Positions 1 to 9,389 of a DNA stretch of 64,000 nt are shown piece by piece (position 1 is the stretch's first letter; every line of letters starts with the position of its first letter). The stretch covers positions 1,426,001 through 1,490,000 of the forward strand of contig NZ_JAFIQT010000001.1 of assembly GCF_017355935.1 (NCBI RefSeq). The letters run 5' to 3'. The stretch is from Telluribacter humicola. Lineage in GTDB: Bacteria > Bacteroidota > Bacteroidia > Cytophagales > Spirosomataceae. The translations under genes were made by a program, and so were the position numbers. Under the pieces are notes generated by a model. It was not told the DNA's origin, searched no databases, and saw nothing but the letters and a program-made list of their open reading frames with translations.

Positions 1-571
1 CGCCATTTGCTTCGGCATCCAGCCCCATAGAGCGAAATTTAATACAGCCGAAAGGCTGTTCTTTGAGGCCTACCCGCTCCTGATGATAAAAAACGGGTCC
101 GGGTGACTCTCTCTTTATTTTAACTATGCTGAGCAGCCATACAGGGAAGCTAAAAAGAATAAGTAGAGCCGAAAAGATAAAGTCAATACATTGTTTAGCT
201 ATACGTACCTGGTAATTAAACTGAGGCTTTACCGGCATAGTTGGGTTTTCCTCCAGTACAGAATGAGGGATGTAGATTTTATGAAGGTACTTCTCACAGA
301 AATCAAATACAGTAGTAATGCGGATTGTTTTATTGTTATGGGCGATTAAATCATACACAATGTGGTACTTTTCGTCATAGATAGGGTTTACAATGAGATG
401 AATTTTACTATAATCTACAAGTAGAGGTCGTACCGTCTGATTTAATAGATAATCATCATCTACAGTGCGGGGAACTAGTATGATCTCACTATACCGCTTC
501 AGAAGATAAACAAGCCCTTTTTTATCCAGAAAATAGTCATAACTGGTGATAATCAGAACTTCCTTCGACAT
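1..571 (-). CDS. Initiating sugar-phosphate transferase (WcaJ-type), 3' end outside window
   Basis: Read by translating the minus strand; the stop lies beyond base 1, so only about 190 N-terminal residues are seen. A soluble N-terminal part of about 120 residues is followed by a membrane segment near residues 127-150. Then comes the polyprenyl glycosylphosphotransferase signature with SPGPVFYHQERVG and a FGCIKFRSM stretch, as in the bacterial sugar transferase family (PF02397). Such enzymes put the first sugar phosphate on undecaprenyl phosphate in the inner membrane. It is the last visible gene of the exopolysaccharide locus. In-frame ATGs at 640 and 652 are alternative starts; 571 was chosen because the recognisable domain begins there. 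Confidence 0.85.
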   Translation of the reverse strand, partial: MSKEVLIITSYDYFLDKKGLVYLLKRYSEIILVPRTVDDDYLLNQTVRPLLVDYSKIHLIVNPIYDEKYHIVYDLIAHNNKTIRITTVFDFCEKYLHKIYIPHSVLEENPTMPVKPQFNYQVRIAKQCIDFIFSALLILFSFPVWLLSIVKIKRESPGPVFYHQERVGLKEQPFGCIKFRSMGLDAEANG

Positions 572-728
572 AGCAATTTTGCTTTTCAACCGATGGGTGT
601 AGGTTCTGGATGTATGAGTCTGGGTAGAAGTTCTGTTCATACGCGAAGGCATGTGGATTGTGCCCGAAATTATACTTAAATATAAGTAAATAAAATTAAG
701 TTTAATTTTTATTTATCGAACGGTATAG

Positions 729-1487
729 TTAGGTAAAGTACTGATTTAGTTTTAGTAAGTATCTCCTTACCCAAAATTTTAAAGGAATGGGTTGCTTATG
801 CTTCAACCAAATTTGTACAATCTCAGTATTGCCTGTTAAAATATTCCTAAAAGATTTGTTTGTGGCTCCACCAAGTCGCATATGTACAAGTACTTCGGGT
901 AAATAAATAGATTTGAAGTTGTATAGCTTTAACATTCGGAAAATTAGTTCGTAATCAGCGGCAAGTTTGAAGTTAAGGTCGAATGTGCCAGCTTTCTTAA
1001 ATACGTGACTTCGGGCAAAGAAGGAAGGATGAGGAGGGACATAGCCGTCTTCAAAGAAATCATTATAATAATTTTGACACTTCCAGTAACGTACTTTACT
1101 AGTAGTAGACTCTGATTCCACATATATGAGATCTCCGTATACTATATCTACTTCTGGATTGGTATCAAAAATATTCATAACTTTTATTAGTACATTTTTA
1201 TTAGCATATAGATCATCAGAGTTTAAAAATCCAATAACTTCTCCAGTAGCTAGACGTAATCCCTTATTCATAGCATCGTAAATGCCGTTATCAGGCTCGC
1301 TAATCCACCGGCTAATCTTATCATTGAAGTGCTTTAGAATATCGATACTTCCATCGGTGGAGCCTCCATCTATAACGATGTATTCAAGAGAATCTACCTG
1401 TTGAGAAAGTACTGAATTTATAGTCTCTTTGATAGTACTTGAACTATTATATGCAACTGTAATAATAGATACAGGTAGTGACATCAA
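729..1487 (-). CDS. Glycosyltransferase family 2
   Basis: A 252-residue GT-A fold enzyme. The N-terminus has the usual beta strand SIITVAYNS. It is followed by the nucleotide-sugar motif DGGSTDGS (residues 40-47), EPDNGIYDAMNKG, and the metal-binding SDD (90-92). The predicted role is transfer of an activated sugar onto the growing lipid-linked repeat unit at the cytoplasmic face. It closely resembles WcaA/colanic-acid-type transferases, but donor and acceptor cannot be read from sequence. It is co-directional with its neighbours in the polysaccharide operon. A second Met directly follows the first, so the start is uncertain by one codon. Confidence 0.85.
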   Translation of the reverse strand: MMSLPVSIITVAYNSSSTIKETINSVLSQQVDSLEYIVIDGGSTDGSIDILKHFNDKISRWISEPDNGIYDAMNKGLRLATGEVIGFLNSDDLYANKNVLIKVMNIFDTNPEVDIVYGDLIYVESESTTSKVRYWKCQNYYNDFFEDGYVPPHPSFFARSHVFKKAGTFDLNFKLAADYELIFRMLKLYNFKSIYLPEVLVHMRLGGATNKSFRNILTGNTEIVQIWLKHKQPIPLKFWVRRYLLKLNQYFT

Positions 1488-1539
1488 TTATCATTGAAAA
1501 TAGATTAATTAAAATTTAAAGCATTAAAAGGTGTCAAAG

Positions 1540-2271
1540 TCACCTTACAATTGTTAAAAGCAAGCCTCTCAGCATATTAAGTCTAAAATGGATTTTAGTT
1601 AATAGACTATTCTTGCTTTTTTGTGTTGCTGTATAGGGGGTTGCATTAGATTCATGCCTTCGGTATAGCATCGTAACATCCTGTATAAATTCAACTTTAT
1701 AGTAAATGGCACAAATCATACCAATCCATATATCGTGCATAGGGATATAGGCAGGAAAAGGAAGAATCTTTCTTAGAACAATTCTTTTGAAAGCCAAACA
1801 ACAACCTAGATAAGGATTGCTTAGAAAACTATGAATAAACCTTTCCTTCCCAGATATTTTATAATAGTCAAAGTAAGAAAGATGGGTAATGCTAAGATCT
1901 TTATCAACAATTGAACAATTTGAGACTAGAAGGTCTGCATTTGTCCTCTCAAAGAATTCAAGGAAAGTGCTTACTTTGTTCGGGAGCCAGATATCATCCT
2001 GATCACAAAGAAAAATCAAATTGCCAGAGGCACGAGTGATTGCATGTTCAAAGTTAAATATAGGACTCCTAAACTTATTATTCTTGAAAATTTTAATTCG
2101 TTTATCTTTTAGACTATCAGCTAAAAATACGGTATTATCTATTGAAGAATCATCAGAGATTATAATCTCGTCATCAACGTCCAGTTGAGGTAGTATAGAA
2201 CTCAATTGGTCCAAAATGTAATTTCCACCGTTATATGTTGCTATGCAGACGGAAATGGTACTGCGCTCCAT
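1540..2271 (-). CDS. Glycosyltransferase family 2 (rhamnosyltransferase-like)
   Basis: A 243-residue GT2 enzyme with SVCIATYNG at the N-terminus, SDDSSIDNT (residues 39-47) as the nucleotide-binding loop, and CDQDDIW (89-95) supplying the DxD metal ligand. The CDQDDIW form is common among family 2 enzymes annotated as alpha-L-rhamnosyl or related transferases, so a deoxyhexose donor is possible but unproven. It begins four bases after the stop of the upstream glycosyltransferase gene, which indicates translational coupling. At 243 residues it is compact, with little beyond the catalytic core. Confidence 0.83.
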   Translation of the reverse strand: MERSTISVCIATYNGGNYILDQLSSILPQLDVDDEIIISDDSSIDNTVFLADSLKDKRIKIFKNNKFRSPIFNFEHAITRASGNLIFLCDQDDIWLPNKVSTFLEFFERTNADLLVSNCSIVDKDLSITHLSYFDYYKISGKERFIHSFLSNPYLGCCLAFKRIVLRKILPFPAYIPMHDIWIGMICAIYYKVEFIQDVTMLYRRHESNATPYTATQKSKNSLLTKIHFRLNMLRGLLLTIVR

Positions 2272-2275
2272 ACTG

Positions 2276-3433
2276 TCAAATAAGTGAAATATATAAATCT
2301 TTATATCTACTGGTAGCTGTCTCCAGACTATATGTGGAATCTAATAAAGCTTTTACCTTATGTGGTGGAAGCTTTTCCTTACATTTTAACTTATCCGTAT
2401 TAGTCTTTACAAAATCAATGATAGTTGCAGATTCAAGATTTTCAAGTATAAGGCCAAAGTCATTAATAGTAACATGCTCAGAGGCATCTCCTATATTATC
2501 TGTGATAATAACTTTAAGACGAGATGCTATATATTCAGCAAATTTGATAGGTGCAGCAACGAGGTTAACTAAATTGTTTTCTCTTAGAAGGATACCATAA
2601 TCGCATAATGAAAGTATGTTTTTTACCTCACTGCTTTTAACCTTAGTAATATGATATGAACCCGCTGGTAAAGTCCCTAATACAAGCATTGCCGCCTTTT
2701 CGACCTGAGGAGTAAGAACTAAAAGGCGGGAGTGAGGATTGAACTTATATATATACGAAAATAATTCTAATACTTTAGGAAATTGCTGCCAGACATCAAT
2801 GGAGCCAGAATATACAAAGGTATTATGCGAACTATCGAAAAAATGATAGCCTTGATTATGAGACGATGTATCGCGTATGGGCTCGATGAAAGTAGGAATC
2901 ACATGAATAGGAGATCGCCGAAAGTTCCACCTTTGCACATAATTGTAGAAAGGGTGGGATACTACAACTATGGCGTCACATATATTGATAAATAGCTTTT
3001 CCGCTACTAGGAAGACGAGAAAGCTAATATAGTACTGAAGCTTCTTTGAAAAAGAAGTACTTGACTTAGATCTTAGTAAAAATTCATGTGCCATTACGCC
3101 ACGCATATCAAAGATTATGGGAATATCTATAAATAGGCGAAAAATAGCGACAGCAAACATAGGTAGGTAACTTCTTATATGCAGGAGATGATATCTCTTT
3201 CTGTGTTTGAAGAGCCAAGCTGTTAATGTAAAAACTGATAATAAATAGCTCCTTCTTTTAAAGAATATAAAACCAGTAGAAGCCGGGTACTGTTTTATAA
3301 ATTGGCTGGAGTCAAACGTAATAATATCAATTAAATACTCATTATTTAGCTGCTTTACTAAACTTACAACCTGGGAATGAAGTATAGAGTCATTCTCTAA
3401 ACTCTCAAATGTTATGTAGAGGACCTTCTTCAT
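2276..3433 (-). CDS. Glycosyltransferase family 4-like
   Basis: The protein is 385 residues from the chosen start. The N-terminal half has the GT-B pattern: KKVLYITFE at the start, an IRSYLPMFAVAIFR segment, DMRGVMAHE, and a long hydrophobic stretch. The C-terminal half carries the donor-binding Rossmann half, with KSSEVKNILSLCDYGILLRE and an acidic residue in APIKFAEYIASRLKV corresponding to the E-x7-E region. It is predicted to add a sugar in repeat-unit assembly. The open frame extends to 3481, but that would overlap the upstream methyltransferase. The Met at 3433 immediately precedes the first core beta strand and leaves a 16-base gap, so it is preferred. Confidence 0.8.
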   Translation of the reverse strand: MKKVLYITFESLENDSILHSQVVSLVKQLNNEYLIDIITFDSSQFIKQYPASTGFIFFKRRSYLLSVFTLTAWLFKHRKRYHLLHIRSYLPMFAVAIFRLFIDIPIIFDMRGVMAHEFLLRSKSSTSFSKKLQYYISFLVFLVAEKLFINICDAIVVVSHPFYNYVQRWNFRRSPIHVIPTFIEPIRDTSSHNQGYHFFDSSHNTFVYSGSIDVWQQFPKVLELFSYIYKFNPHSRLLVLTPQVEKAAMLVLGTLPAGSYHITKVKSSEVKNILSLCDYGILLRENNLVNLVAAPIKFAEYIASRLKVIITDNIGDASEHVTINDFGLILENLESATIIDFVKTNTDKLKCKEKLPPHKVKALLDSTYSLETATSRYKDLYISLI

Positions 3434-3449
3434 ACCGAAATATGGAATT

Positions 3450-4322
3450 TTATAATTTAGTAGCAATAAGAATTGTTTCAAATCTAAAAATTGGTTTTTG
3501 CATAAATTTTATTTTTTTAACAATCGAAAGTAGAAGTCTATTGTTTTCTATATAGCACATCCACTTAGCAGGAAACCTAATGAAAAAGAGAAGAAATTTA
3601 ATTTTACGAATAGGTAAAGGAGTTGAGAAGTTTGAAAATCCACGGCTAGAAAGCTCGTTTATTAATTCAGAATAAGTGGTTTCATTTAAGTGTGTGCCCA
3701 TTGGAGTTGTTTTGCCTGAATAAGTAAAGTCGCATATTCTTGTTACGTCCCAAGGACCAAATAACTTATTGGGAACAAGAAAAATAACCTTACCATTTCT
3801 TTTAACAGCATTAGATATTGAGTCCAGAAGAAAATCCTTGTCACGTTTAGAAATATGTTCATATACATTATCTAAAACTACTACATCAAATTTATACTTA
3901 ATATCAAATTTTATAATGTCTTCATTAATAAATTTGATGTTGTCTGAAATATCAGTTGGAGTGATTGTAGATATATCGATACCCATAAGAAGTTTGTGAG
4001 AGTAGCTGTTATGTATTGCATATAGGAGTGCTCCATCTCCACATCCAACATCCAGAATAGATTTATCTTTGAATTCTTTCTTAAATAGAAAAGAAACTTT
4101 TTTCTTTTCTAAGATTCTTGATTTATAATCAAGGATTCTATCCTTGCCATACAAGGAATGAACATTGGAATATACTAACTTGTAAAGTTCTTTTCTTTTT
4201 TCAAATGAGGTTTCAGACTGGATATCAATGTTGAATTTTTTTTCAATTTCAAAAGCTTCAACTAAGTTTTTTTTATCAATTTTAATATATTTACTAAATT
4301 GGTCTAGATATGGATAACTCAT
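3450..4322 (-). CDS. Class I SAM-dependent methyltransferase
   Basis: A 290-residue protein with the SAM-binding motif ILDVGCGDG at residues 89-97, an acidic ribose-binding GIDIS about 25 residues later, and FDVVVLDNVYEHI as the motif following the fourth strand. The roughly 80-residue N-terminal extension is lysine-rich and helical. In this neighbourhood it probably methylates a sugar or a lipid-linked oligosaccharide, but the acceptor is unknown. The gene is very AT-rich, like the block downstream of it in the reading direction, and unlike the chromosomal genes beyond 11 kb. Confidence 0.8.
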   Translation of the reverse strand: MSYPYLDQFSKYIKIDKKNLVEAFEIEKKFNIDIQSETSFEKRKELYKLVYSNVHSLYGKDRILDYKSRILEKKKVSFLFKKEFKDKSILDVGCGDGALLYAIHNSYSHKLLMGIDISTITPTDISDNIKFINEDIIKFDIKYKFDVVVLDNVYEHISKRDKDFLLDSISNAVKRNGKVIFLVPNKLFGPWDVTRICDFTYSGKTTPMGTHLNETTYSELINELSSRGFSNFSTPLPIRKIKFLLFFIRFPAKWMCYIENNRLLLSIVKKIKFMQKPIFRFETILIATKL

Positions 4323-4367
4323 TGCTATTAAGAATTAAAGGCTATGGAAAGATTTTGAAGATAAAAA

Positions 4368-5501
4368 TCAATTAGAATTTATTGCCATCGTACCTAAATA
4401 AAAAAAAATGAATTCATTTAAAATAATATCCCCAGAAAACATCGAGTTAATAATAAAAAAGTATAAAAGATATTTGTTATTATTATTGCCGAAGTTTTTA
4501 ATAATATAAATAACAAAAATAAATAATATCGTTGTGAATAAAATTCCTAATTCTACAATTAGCTCAAGAAGAATATTGTGTGGGTAGTAACGTGAATTAG
4601 AAATCATTCCAGTATATAATAAAGAAAAGTCACCGATTCCTAATCCTAGAAGGAAAAGCCTATCTAAGTTGCTTATGATTAAACCCAAAGTTCTAGGCCA
4701 TACTACAACTCTACTTGTTTCATAATCTTCTCCAATAGCATAGTCTGGAACAAACCTGAAAAATCTTTGTGTAATGAATTGGTTTGATTGTAAATTATTT
4801 AATAAAATTAATAAAGCTGGAATGGTAATTAGAGTCAAAACAATGAAATACTTTTTATTAAAGTTATTGGTAGCTGTAATAGTTGAGAAATTTGAATAAA
4901 AATAAATTATATAAACAATTAAAAGAGAAAGTAAAGGTCCTTTTGATCCAGCAAAATATATAATTGGAGTGGAAAGTAACAGTATAATAAATGTAATTGT
5001 TCTATTTTTTAGAATTACTCCTGCTACAAGGATTAGTTCGCAAGTAATTCTTGAAATCCATATTGGATTTAAATTCCCAATATATATTCTATTATTGGCA
5101 GCAAATATATTTGGCTTCGTATATACAAAAAATAATATTAAAATAAGAAAAAAGAAGCCACAAAAAACATATCCTTTTAAAAAAAAATCTATTTTACATC
5201 CAATTATTAGTCCTAAAAATAAAATTGGAAGTATTTTTATTAAAATCATTTCAAATTTATAGATAGAATACTCACTTTTAGAGGATATTAAAAACGAAAT
5301 AAGAACGAAAAACAAAATGAATAGAAAAAAAAACAGTACTAATCTTGGTATAAGTAATTTTTTCTTTATAAAGAATAATATTGTCAAGATAATTAATGGA
5401 ATTAACGATAATCCCTTAAAGTTGGGAAATAAGCCTAAACAAATATTGGGCAATCCAAACAAAAAACCTAGAAATATATAAAGTTTATGTTGTTTATCCA
5501 T
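4368..5501 (-). CDS. O-antigen polymerase/ligase-like membrane protein (Wzy-type)
   Basis: A strongly hydrophobic protein with about ten predicted membrane spans. It has a central region YIYFAGSKGPLLSLLIVYIIYFY and a long periplasmic-type loop containing TSRVVVWPRTLGLI and YYPHNILLELIVELG. The R-x(n)-H-N-x-x-L-E pattern is characteristic of Wzy polymerases and WaaL ligases (PF04932 class). It is predicted to polymerise flipped repeat units at the periplasmic face. The open frame begins at 5585, but the upstream 28 residues are hydrophilic and overlap the preceding gene. The Met at 5501 (MDKQHKLYIF) is preferred and still leaves a 34-base overlap. Confidence 0.75.
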   Translation of the reverse strand: MDKQHKLYIFLGFLFGLPNICLGLFPNFKGLSLIPLIILTILFFIKKKLLIPRLVLFFFLFILFFVLISFLISSKSEYSIYKFEMILIKILPILFLGLIIGCKIDFFLKGYVFCGFFFLILILFFVYTKPNIFAANNRIYIGNLNPIWISRITCELILVAGVILKNRTITFIILLLSTPIIYFAGSKGPLLSLLIVYIIYFYSNFSTITATNNFNKKYFIVLTLITIPALLILLNNLQSNQFITQRFFRFVPDYAIGEDYETSRVVVWPRTLGLIISNLDRLFLLGLGIGDFSLLYTGMISNSRYYPHNILLELIVELGILFTTILFIFVIYIIKNFGNNNNKYLLYFFIINSMFSGDIILNEFIFFYLGTMAINSN

Positions 5502-6379
5502 TTGTTTGCAAATATTTTTAAAAGTAAAATAAAGTATCGTGTATACGTTACTGTAAGGCCTAACAATATACCTCTTGTTCTGCAATGTGTCATATAAAAA
5601 TCATAATTAAGCTTTAAATTGTATATAGATCGTTTACTATATAATAATTGAATACCTAGTTTTAAATTATCATACTTGTTATTAATGCCCGAATGAGTTG
5701 GGTCATTGTAAATAACTAAATTTGGGGAATACATTAATTTGAATCCATGTTCTTTTGCTCTTAAACAGAAATCAGCATCACCTTTATACTGAGGAAACTT
5801 ATTATTATTGAATGGTCCAATTTTCTCATACAGGTCCCTAGTTATAAGCATACCCATGCCTCCTGACCAGTCAACATATTCATAGTGATTGTACAAGTCA
5901 GAATCTAATGCTTTATTTCCAATGATTGTTGTTAAACCTGTATGAGTATTAAATCTGCAACCACAGGAAAAGATTATATCATTATCATTTTTATCTTTAT
6001 ATAATATCTTAGAGCATAGAAATTCCAATTTATTTAATCTTTTGATTTCATGCGGTAAGTTATTAAAATACTCTTTCTCAGCTATTATATCATTGTTCCA
6101 ACATAAAGCGTAATCACAGGATAATACATTAAATGAATACTTTAAACCTTTATTCATAGCACCGCTCCACCATAAACTTCCATTGCCTTTTAATATATGG
6201 ATATTTGGAAAATGTTCCTTAATCCATTTTTCACTTTCATCAACGGAGCCATCATCTATAATAATTATTTCATAAGAAATAAAATTTTCAACCTTGTTTA
6301 ATAAATTTGATAAATTTATTAAACATAATTTTGTATAATCTAAACTATTGTGGATTGCTAGTACAATTGCTATTTTCAT
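5468..6379 (-). CDS. Glycosyltransferase family 2
   Basis: A 303-residue GT2 enzyme: IAIVLAIHNS at the N-terminus, IDDGSVDES (residues 41-49), NGSLWWSGAMNKG, and CWNNDI near residues 102-107 in place of a classical DxD. An acceptor-side motif GDADFCLRAKEHG follows. The WWSGAMNKG/NND pattern groups it with family 2 rhamnosyl/galactofuranosyl-type transferases (GlfT2/RfbF-like). It probably extends the repeat unit. The 3' end overlaps the start of the polymerase-like gene by 34 bases, consistent with coupled translation in one transcript. Confidence 0.83.
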   Translation of the reverse strand: MKIAIVLAIHNSLDYTKLCLINLSNLLNKVENFISYEIIIIDDGSVDESEKWIKEHFPNIHILKGNGSLWWSGAMNKGLKYSFNVLSCDYALCWNNDIIAEKEYFNNLPHEIKRLNKLEFLCSKILYKDKNDNDIIFSCGCRFNTHTGLTTIIGNKALDSDLYNHYEYVDWSGGMGMLITRDLYEKIGPFNNNKFPQYKGDADFCLRAKEHGFKLMYSPNLVIYNDPTHSGINNKYDNLKLGIQLLYSKRSIYNLKLNYDFYMTHCRTRGILLGLTVTYTRYFILLLKIFANKWINNINFIYF

Positions 6380-6391
6380 TTTATTGATCCT

Positions 6392-7108
6392 TTATTTACC
6401 TCTAAAAAAAAGGCCGTCTATTTGGTAAAGCTCTGTTGTAGTGGGATTGTAAAATCCTGGTTCAAAGCTTTTTAATTCATAACCTAGTCTATGAAGTTTG
6501 TTTATCATTGGTACTATTAAGGTTTCACCTTGATAAAGTTCAACTAATGACATTTCAATTTGTATTCCTTTAATAGAGTTCATGCTCTTTTTTGCACCTT
6601 CTATAATTTTGTCCTCATAGCCTTGTGCATCTATCTTTAATAATATATTTTCATTCTCTGGATCGAAGTAGTCTGAGAATATTGTATCTAATTTTTTAAC
6701 TTTTATTTGTTCTTTTTTAATATAATTTGCATTGCTATACGAGTTAGTTATATACGTATTATTCATCTGCAATATCGAACTGCTAACTTGTAGCTGGGAT
6801 ACATTAATGAATGCATCTTCATCTTTGTCCCCTAATGCTGATTTTATCGTTTCCCAATTTTTTATTTTACTTGCCTTTTCTTCTAATTTTTGATAGGCAT
6901 CCTCTAATGGCTCAAATGATACAATTCTGCCCTCAAATCCTATTCTATAACATTCTGTTGCATATTGTCCGATATTTGCACCTACATCTATTATTGTATT
7001 TATTTTATTGTCTTGCAATAAAAAAAGTCTCCTTTTTAGATTAATGCTTGGATATCTATTTATATCGTAACCTACCCTATTTATTATATTTTTTAAAATA
7101 CTTTTCAT
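6392..7108 (-). CDS. FkbM family methyltransferase
   Basis: A 238-residue protein with the FkbM pattern: IDVGANIGQYA (SAM-binding loop at about 40-50), SFEPLEDAYQKL, and LLKIDAQGYEDKIIEGA in the second half. The GANIG loop and the KIDxxGxE motif define the family (PF05050). These enzymes O-methylate sugars or other hydroxyls; here the likely substrate is the surface glycan. The start overlaps the end of the flippase gene by 32 bases. A second FkbM protein is encoded on the other side of the flippase, so the glycan may be methylated at two positions. Confidence 0.85.
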   Translation of the reverse strand: MKSILKNIINRVGYDINRYPSINLKRRLFLLQDNKINTIIDVGANIGQYATECYRIGFEGRIVSFEPLEDAYQKLEEKASKIKNWETIKSALGDKDEDAFINVSQLQVSSSILQMNNTYITNSYSNANYIKKEQIKVKKLDTIFSDYFDPENENILLKIDAQGYEDKIIEGAKKSMNSIKGIQIEMSLVELYQGETLIVPMINKLHRLGYELKSFEPGFYNPTTTELYQIDGLFFRGK

Positions 7109-8534
7109 GTATTTGTTGGATATTTAGAATCTTTGGAAATAATAAAAAGCTTATTGATGATATAAATATGGAAAAGGATATGAGAGTATTTATTAAAGAA
7201 GTATTGAAAGAAAAGATTATTAGCGCATATATTAAAAAGAGTAGAGCTGCTTTAAGTAATAAGCCCAACCATTGCGTTTCTTCTGTATATAATAACGACA
7301 TGCCATCCAATAATAGTTTAAGTATGAAGACATATACAAAGTTGCCTAATACAGCTCCATAGAGTCCATAATTTGTGCATAAAATATATATTGAAATTAA
7401 TGAAAGGATACCGCATAATAATGTTAATTTCATTACTTTTCTACTTTTTCCTTTTCCCAGTAATATATAATGGCCTGTTACTGCCAATGTATAAATCCCA
7501 TATATAATATTCATAATATAAAATGGGTAAAGGTAATCTATATTATAATAATCTTTTAAGAAATATTTTAATATATATTCTGCAAATGTCATTAAAGTTG
7601 CTGACCCAATTATTGAAAGGAAAATGTTTATGGAATATAGTTTATATATTGATTGCTTTAATGAATTTAAATTTGAAATAGTTGTTGTTAGTGTCGAACT
7701 TACCAATGGGAATATGGGATGTATTGCTTGTGCTATCAATTGATTTAATTGAATATTTATATTTGTGAAAATTACATAAACTCCTAAAGTATTAGGTCCA
7801 AGTACTTCTGCGATTAATAATTTATCACCATGTGCGAAAAAAGCTGAACCTAAACTACTACCTACTATACTTTTGTTATAGTTTAAGAATTCTTTAATTG
7901 TTTCTTTTTTCAAATGCCATTTAAAATACTTAAATTCATCCCAAGTGTATACGAATAATATAATTATAGAAACTATATTTACAGCTATGCTGGTGTATGT
8001 ATAGTATGGCAAATATAGGATTCCGTTCTTTCCTAATATTAACCAAATGAGATTCTGTATAATTAATTGTCCTGTTATAATAATATTGTAAAACTTATAT
8101 TGTTGCTTTGATTGAAGTACCGCCCATAAAAAACTTTGTATAATTCTTTGTATTACTACTAAAATCCCTAATTTATATATATATTCTATTTCTATCCATT
8201 GGCTTAAAGTTATACCTTTGATTGATGATTTTAAAAATGGAGCTGATAGTAATATAATCGTTGTTACTAATACTGCTGAAATACATATTAATAATATTGT
8301 TGAGGTTATTATACAATTTTTTTCTTCTTTTGAATCACTTTTAGATAAAAAGTATAATACTCCTGTACTTAAGCCTCCCTCAGCCAATTGAACTATTGCA
8401 ACCATACTTGTTGACCAATTCCACAATCCGTAAATTTCTATACCCAAAAACTTTATTAATAATGGCGTTGCTAATAAAGTAGTCAGCATCCTAGCTGAAT
8501 GTCCTGAAAAATTTAATATAATTTTGCTTAACAT
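7077..8534 (-). CDS. Polysaccharide flippase (Wzx-like, MATE/MOP superfamily)
   Basis: A 485-residue integral membrane protein with about 12-14 hydrophobic segments and few long loops. The N-terminal MLTTLLATPLLIKFLGIEIYGLWNW is the typical first two helices of Wzx/PST-type exporters. The role is to translocate the undecaprenyl-linked repeat unit across the inner membrane for polymerisation. It sits between two FkbM methyltransferase genes, with a 2-base gap on the upstream side and a 32-base overlap on the downstream side. The base composition is extremely AT-rich here, the lowest GC in the window. Confidence 0.85.
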   Translation of the reverse strand: MLSKIILNFSGHSARMLTTLLATPLLIKFLGIEIYGLWNWSTSMVAIVQLAEGGLSTGVLYFLSKSDSKEEKNCIITSTILLICISAVLVTTIILLSAPFLKSSIKGITLSQWIEIEYIYKLGILVVIQRIIQSFLWAVLQSKQQYKFYNIIITGQLIIQNLIWLILGKNGILYLPYYTYTSIAVNIVSIIILFVYTWDEFKYFKWHLKKETIKEFLNYNKSIVGSSLGSAFFAHGDKLLIAEVLGPNTLGVYVIFTNINIQLNQLIAQAIHPIFPLVSSTLTTTISNLNSLKQSIYKLYSINIFLSIIGSATLMTFAEYILKYFLKDYYNIDYLYPFYIMNIIYGIYTLAVTGHYILLGKGKSRKVMKLTLLCGILSLISIYILCTNYGLYGAVLGNFVYVFILKLLLDGMSLLYTEETQWLGLLLKAALLFLIYALIIFSFNTSLINTLISFSIFISSISFLLFPKILNIQQIHEKYFKKYNK

Positions 8535-8536
8535 TT

Positions 8537-9364
8537 TTACAAATGAAATTCATCTGGAAGGCAAAAAAAATCCCCAATAAATGGTTTTTTTGCTATTTTT
8601 AAGTTTAAATCAAATATTTTATATTTCTCTTTTAAAAAATAATTTAATATTGGTTCGCTTATATCTTTCTTTTTATGATCGAAATCATTTATTTCAATCA
8701 TAACTATTGGTCTGTATAATTGGATTGTTTTTATAGCACCTAATAACACGTTGTATTCTTCACCTTCAACATCAATTTTTATCAATCCTGGCCTTAATGC
8801 ATGTAAAGTTATTAGATTGTCCAAAGTTTCACCAAAGACATCAATTTTATTTATTTCTTTATTTAGGACTCCAGGATGACTTATTTCTTTAGTGCTAGAA
8901 AACTCTGAAAGTCCTTTTATATGGTTTAATATATATTTGCCTTCTTTATTTGTCACTATGCCTTTATAAATATAATTATTTGTTAAATGAGTATCTTTAT
9001 TATACTTTAAGTTTATTTCTAAATATTTATAAGCCTCTGGATTTGGTTCTATTGATAAAACTTTCCTATTGCCTTTGCTTGCAAGTTTTGAAAAAAGGAC
9101 TGAGTATAATCCTATGTTGGCTCCTACATCTACAAAATCATACCTATTATATTTTTCAATAAATTCTACATTTTCTGGTTCAAAACTTTTATAATTTATT
9201 ATACGTTTAAAGATATGTGATCTTGCATCCATTTTAAATAATCCTTTATATGCTGAAATATAAAGTAAAACCTCCCCGCCTTTTATTATTTCATAAACAT
9301 CTTGTAAATGTTTACGTAATAACTTTGACTTTATCTTTGTTATAATCTTATCTATTATTGACAT
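8537..9364 (-). CDS. FkbM family methyltransferase
   Basis: A 275-residue protein with VDVGANIGLY at residues 78-87, SIEPNPEAYKYLEINL, and LIKIDVEGEEYNVLLGA, all diagnostic of the FkbM family. The 75-residue N-terminal region is helical and includes SKLLRKHLQDVYEIIKGG. It is probably a sugar O-methyltransferase acting on the polysaccharide. It is the first gene of the AT-rich block in the reading direction and is separated from the upstream fibre-protein gene by a strong stem-loop. It may therefore rely on read-through or on a promoter of its own in the short 9365-9389 region. Confidence 0.85.
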   Translation of the reverse strand: MSIIDKIITKIKSKLLRKHLQDVYEIIKGGEVLLYISAYKGLFKMDARSHIFKRIINYKSFEPENVEFIEKYNRYDFVDVGANIGLYSVLFSKLASKGNRKVLSIEPNPEAYKYLEINLKYNKDTHLTNNYIYKGIVTNKEGKYILNHIKGLSEFSSTKEISHPGVLNKEINKIDVFGETLDNLITLHALRPGLIKIDVEGEEYNVLLGAIKTIQLYRPIVMIEINDFDHKKKDISEPILNYFLKEKYKIFDLNLKIAKKPFIGDFFCLPDEFHL

Positions 9365-9389
9365 ATTATAATTATATTAAATAAAACTT

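Noticed and set aside
2235-2600. A 121-codon plus-strand frame at the junction of two glycosyltransferase genes
   Set aside because: It is antisense to two genes with conserved family motifs and has no recognisable product.
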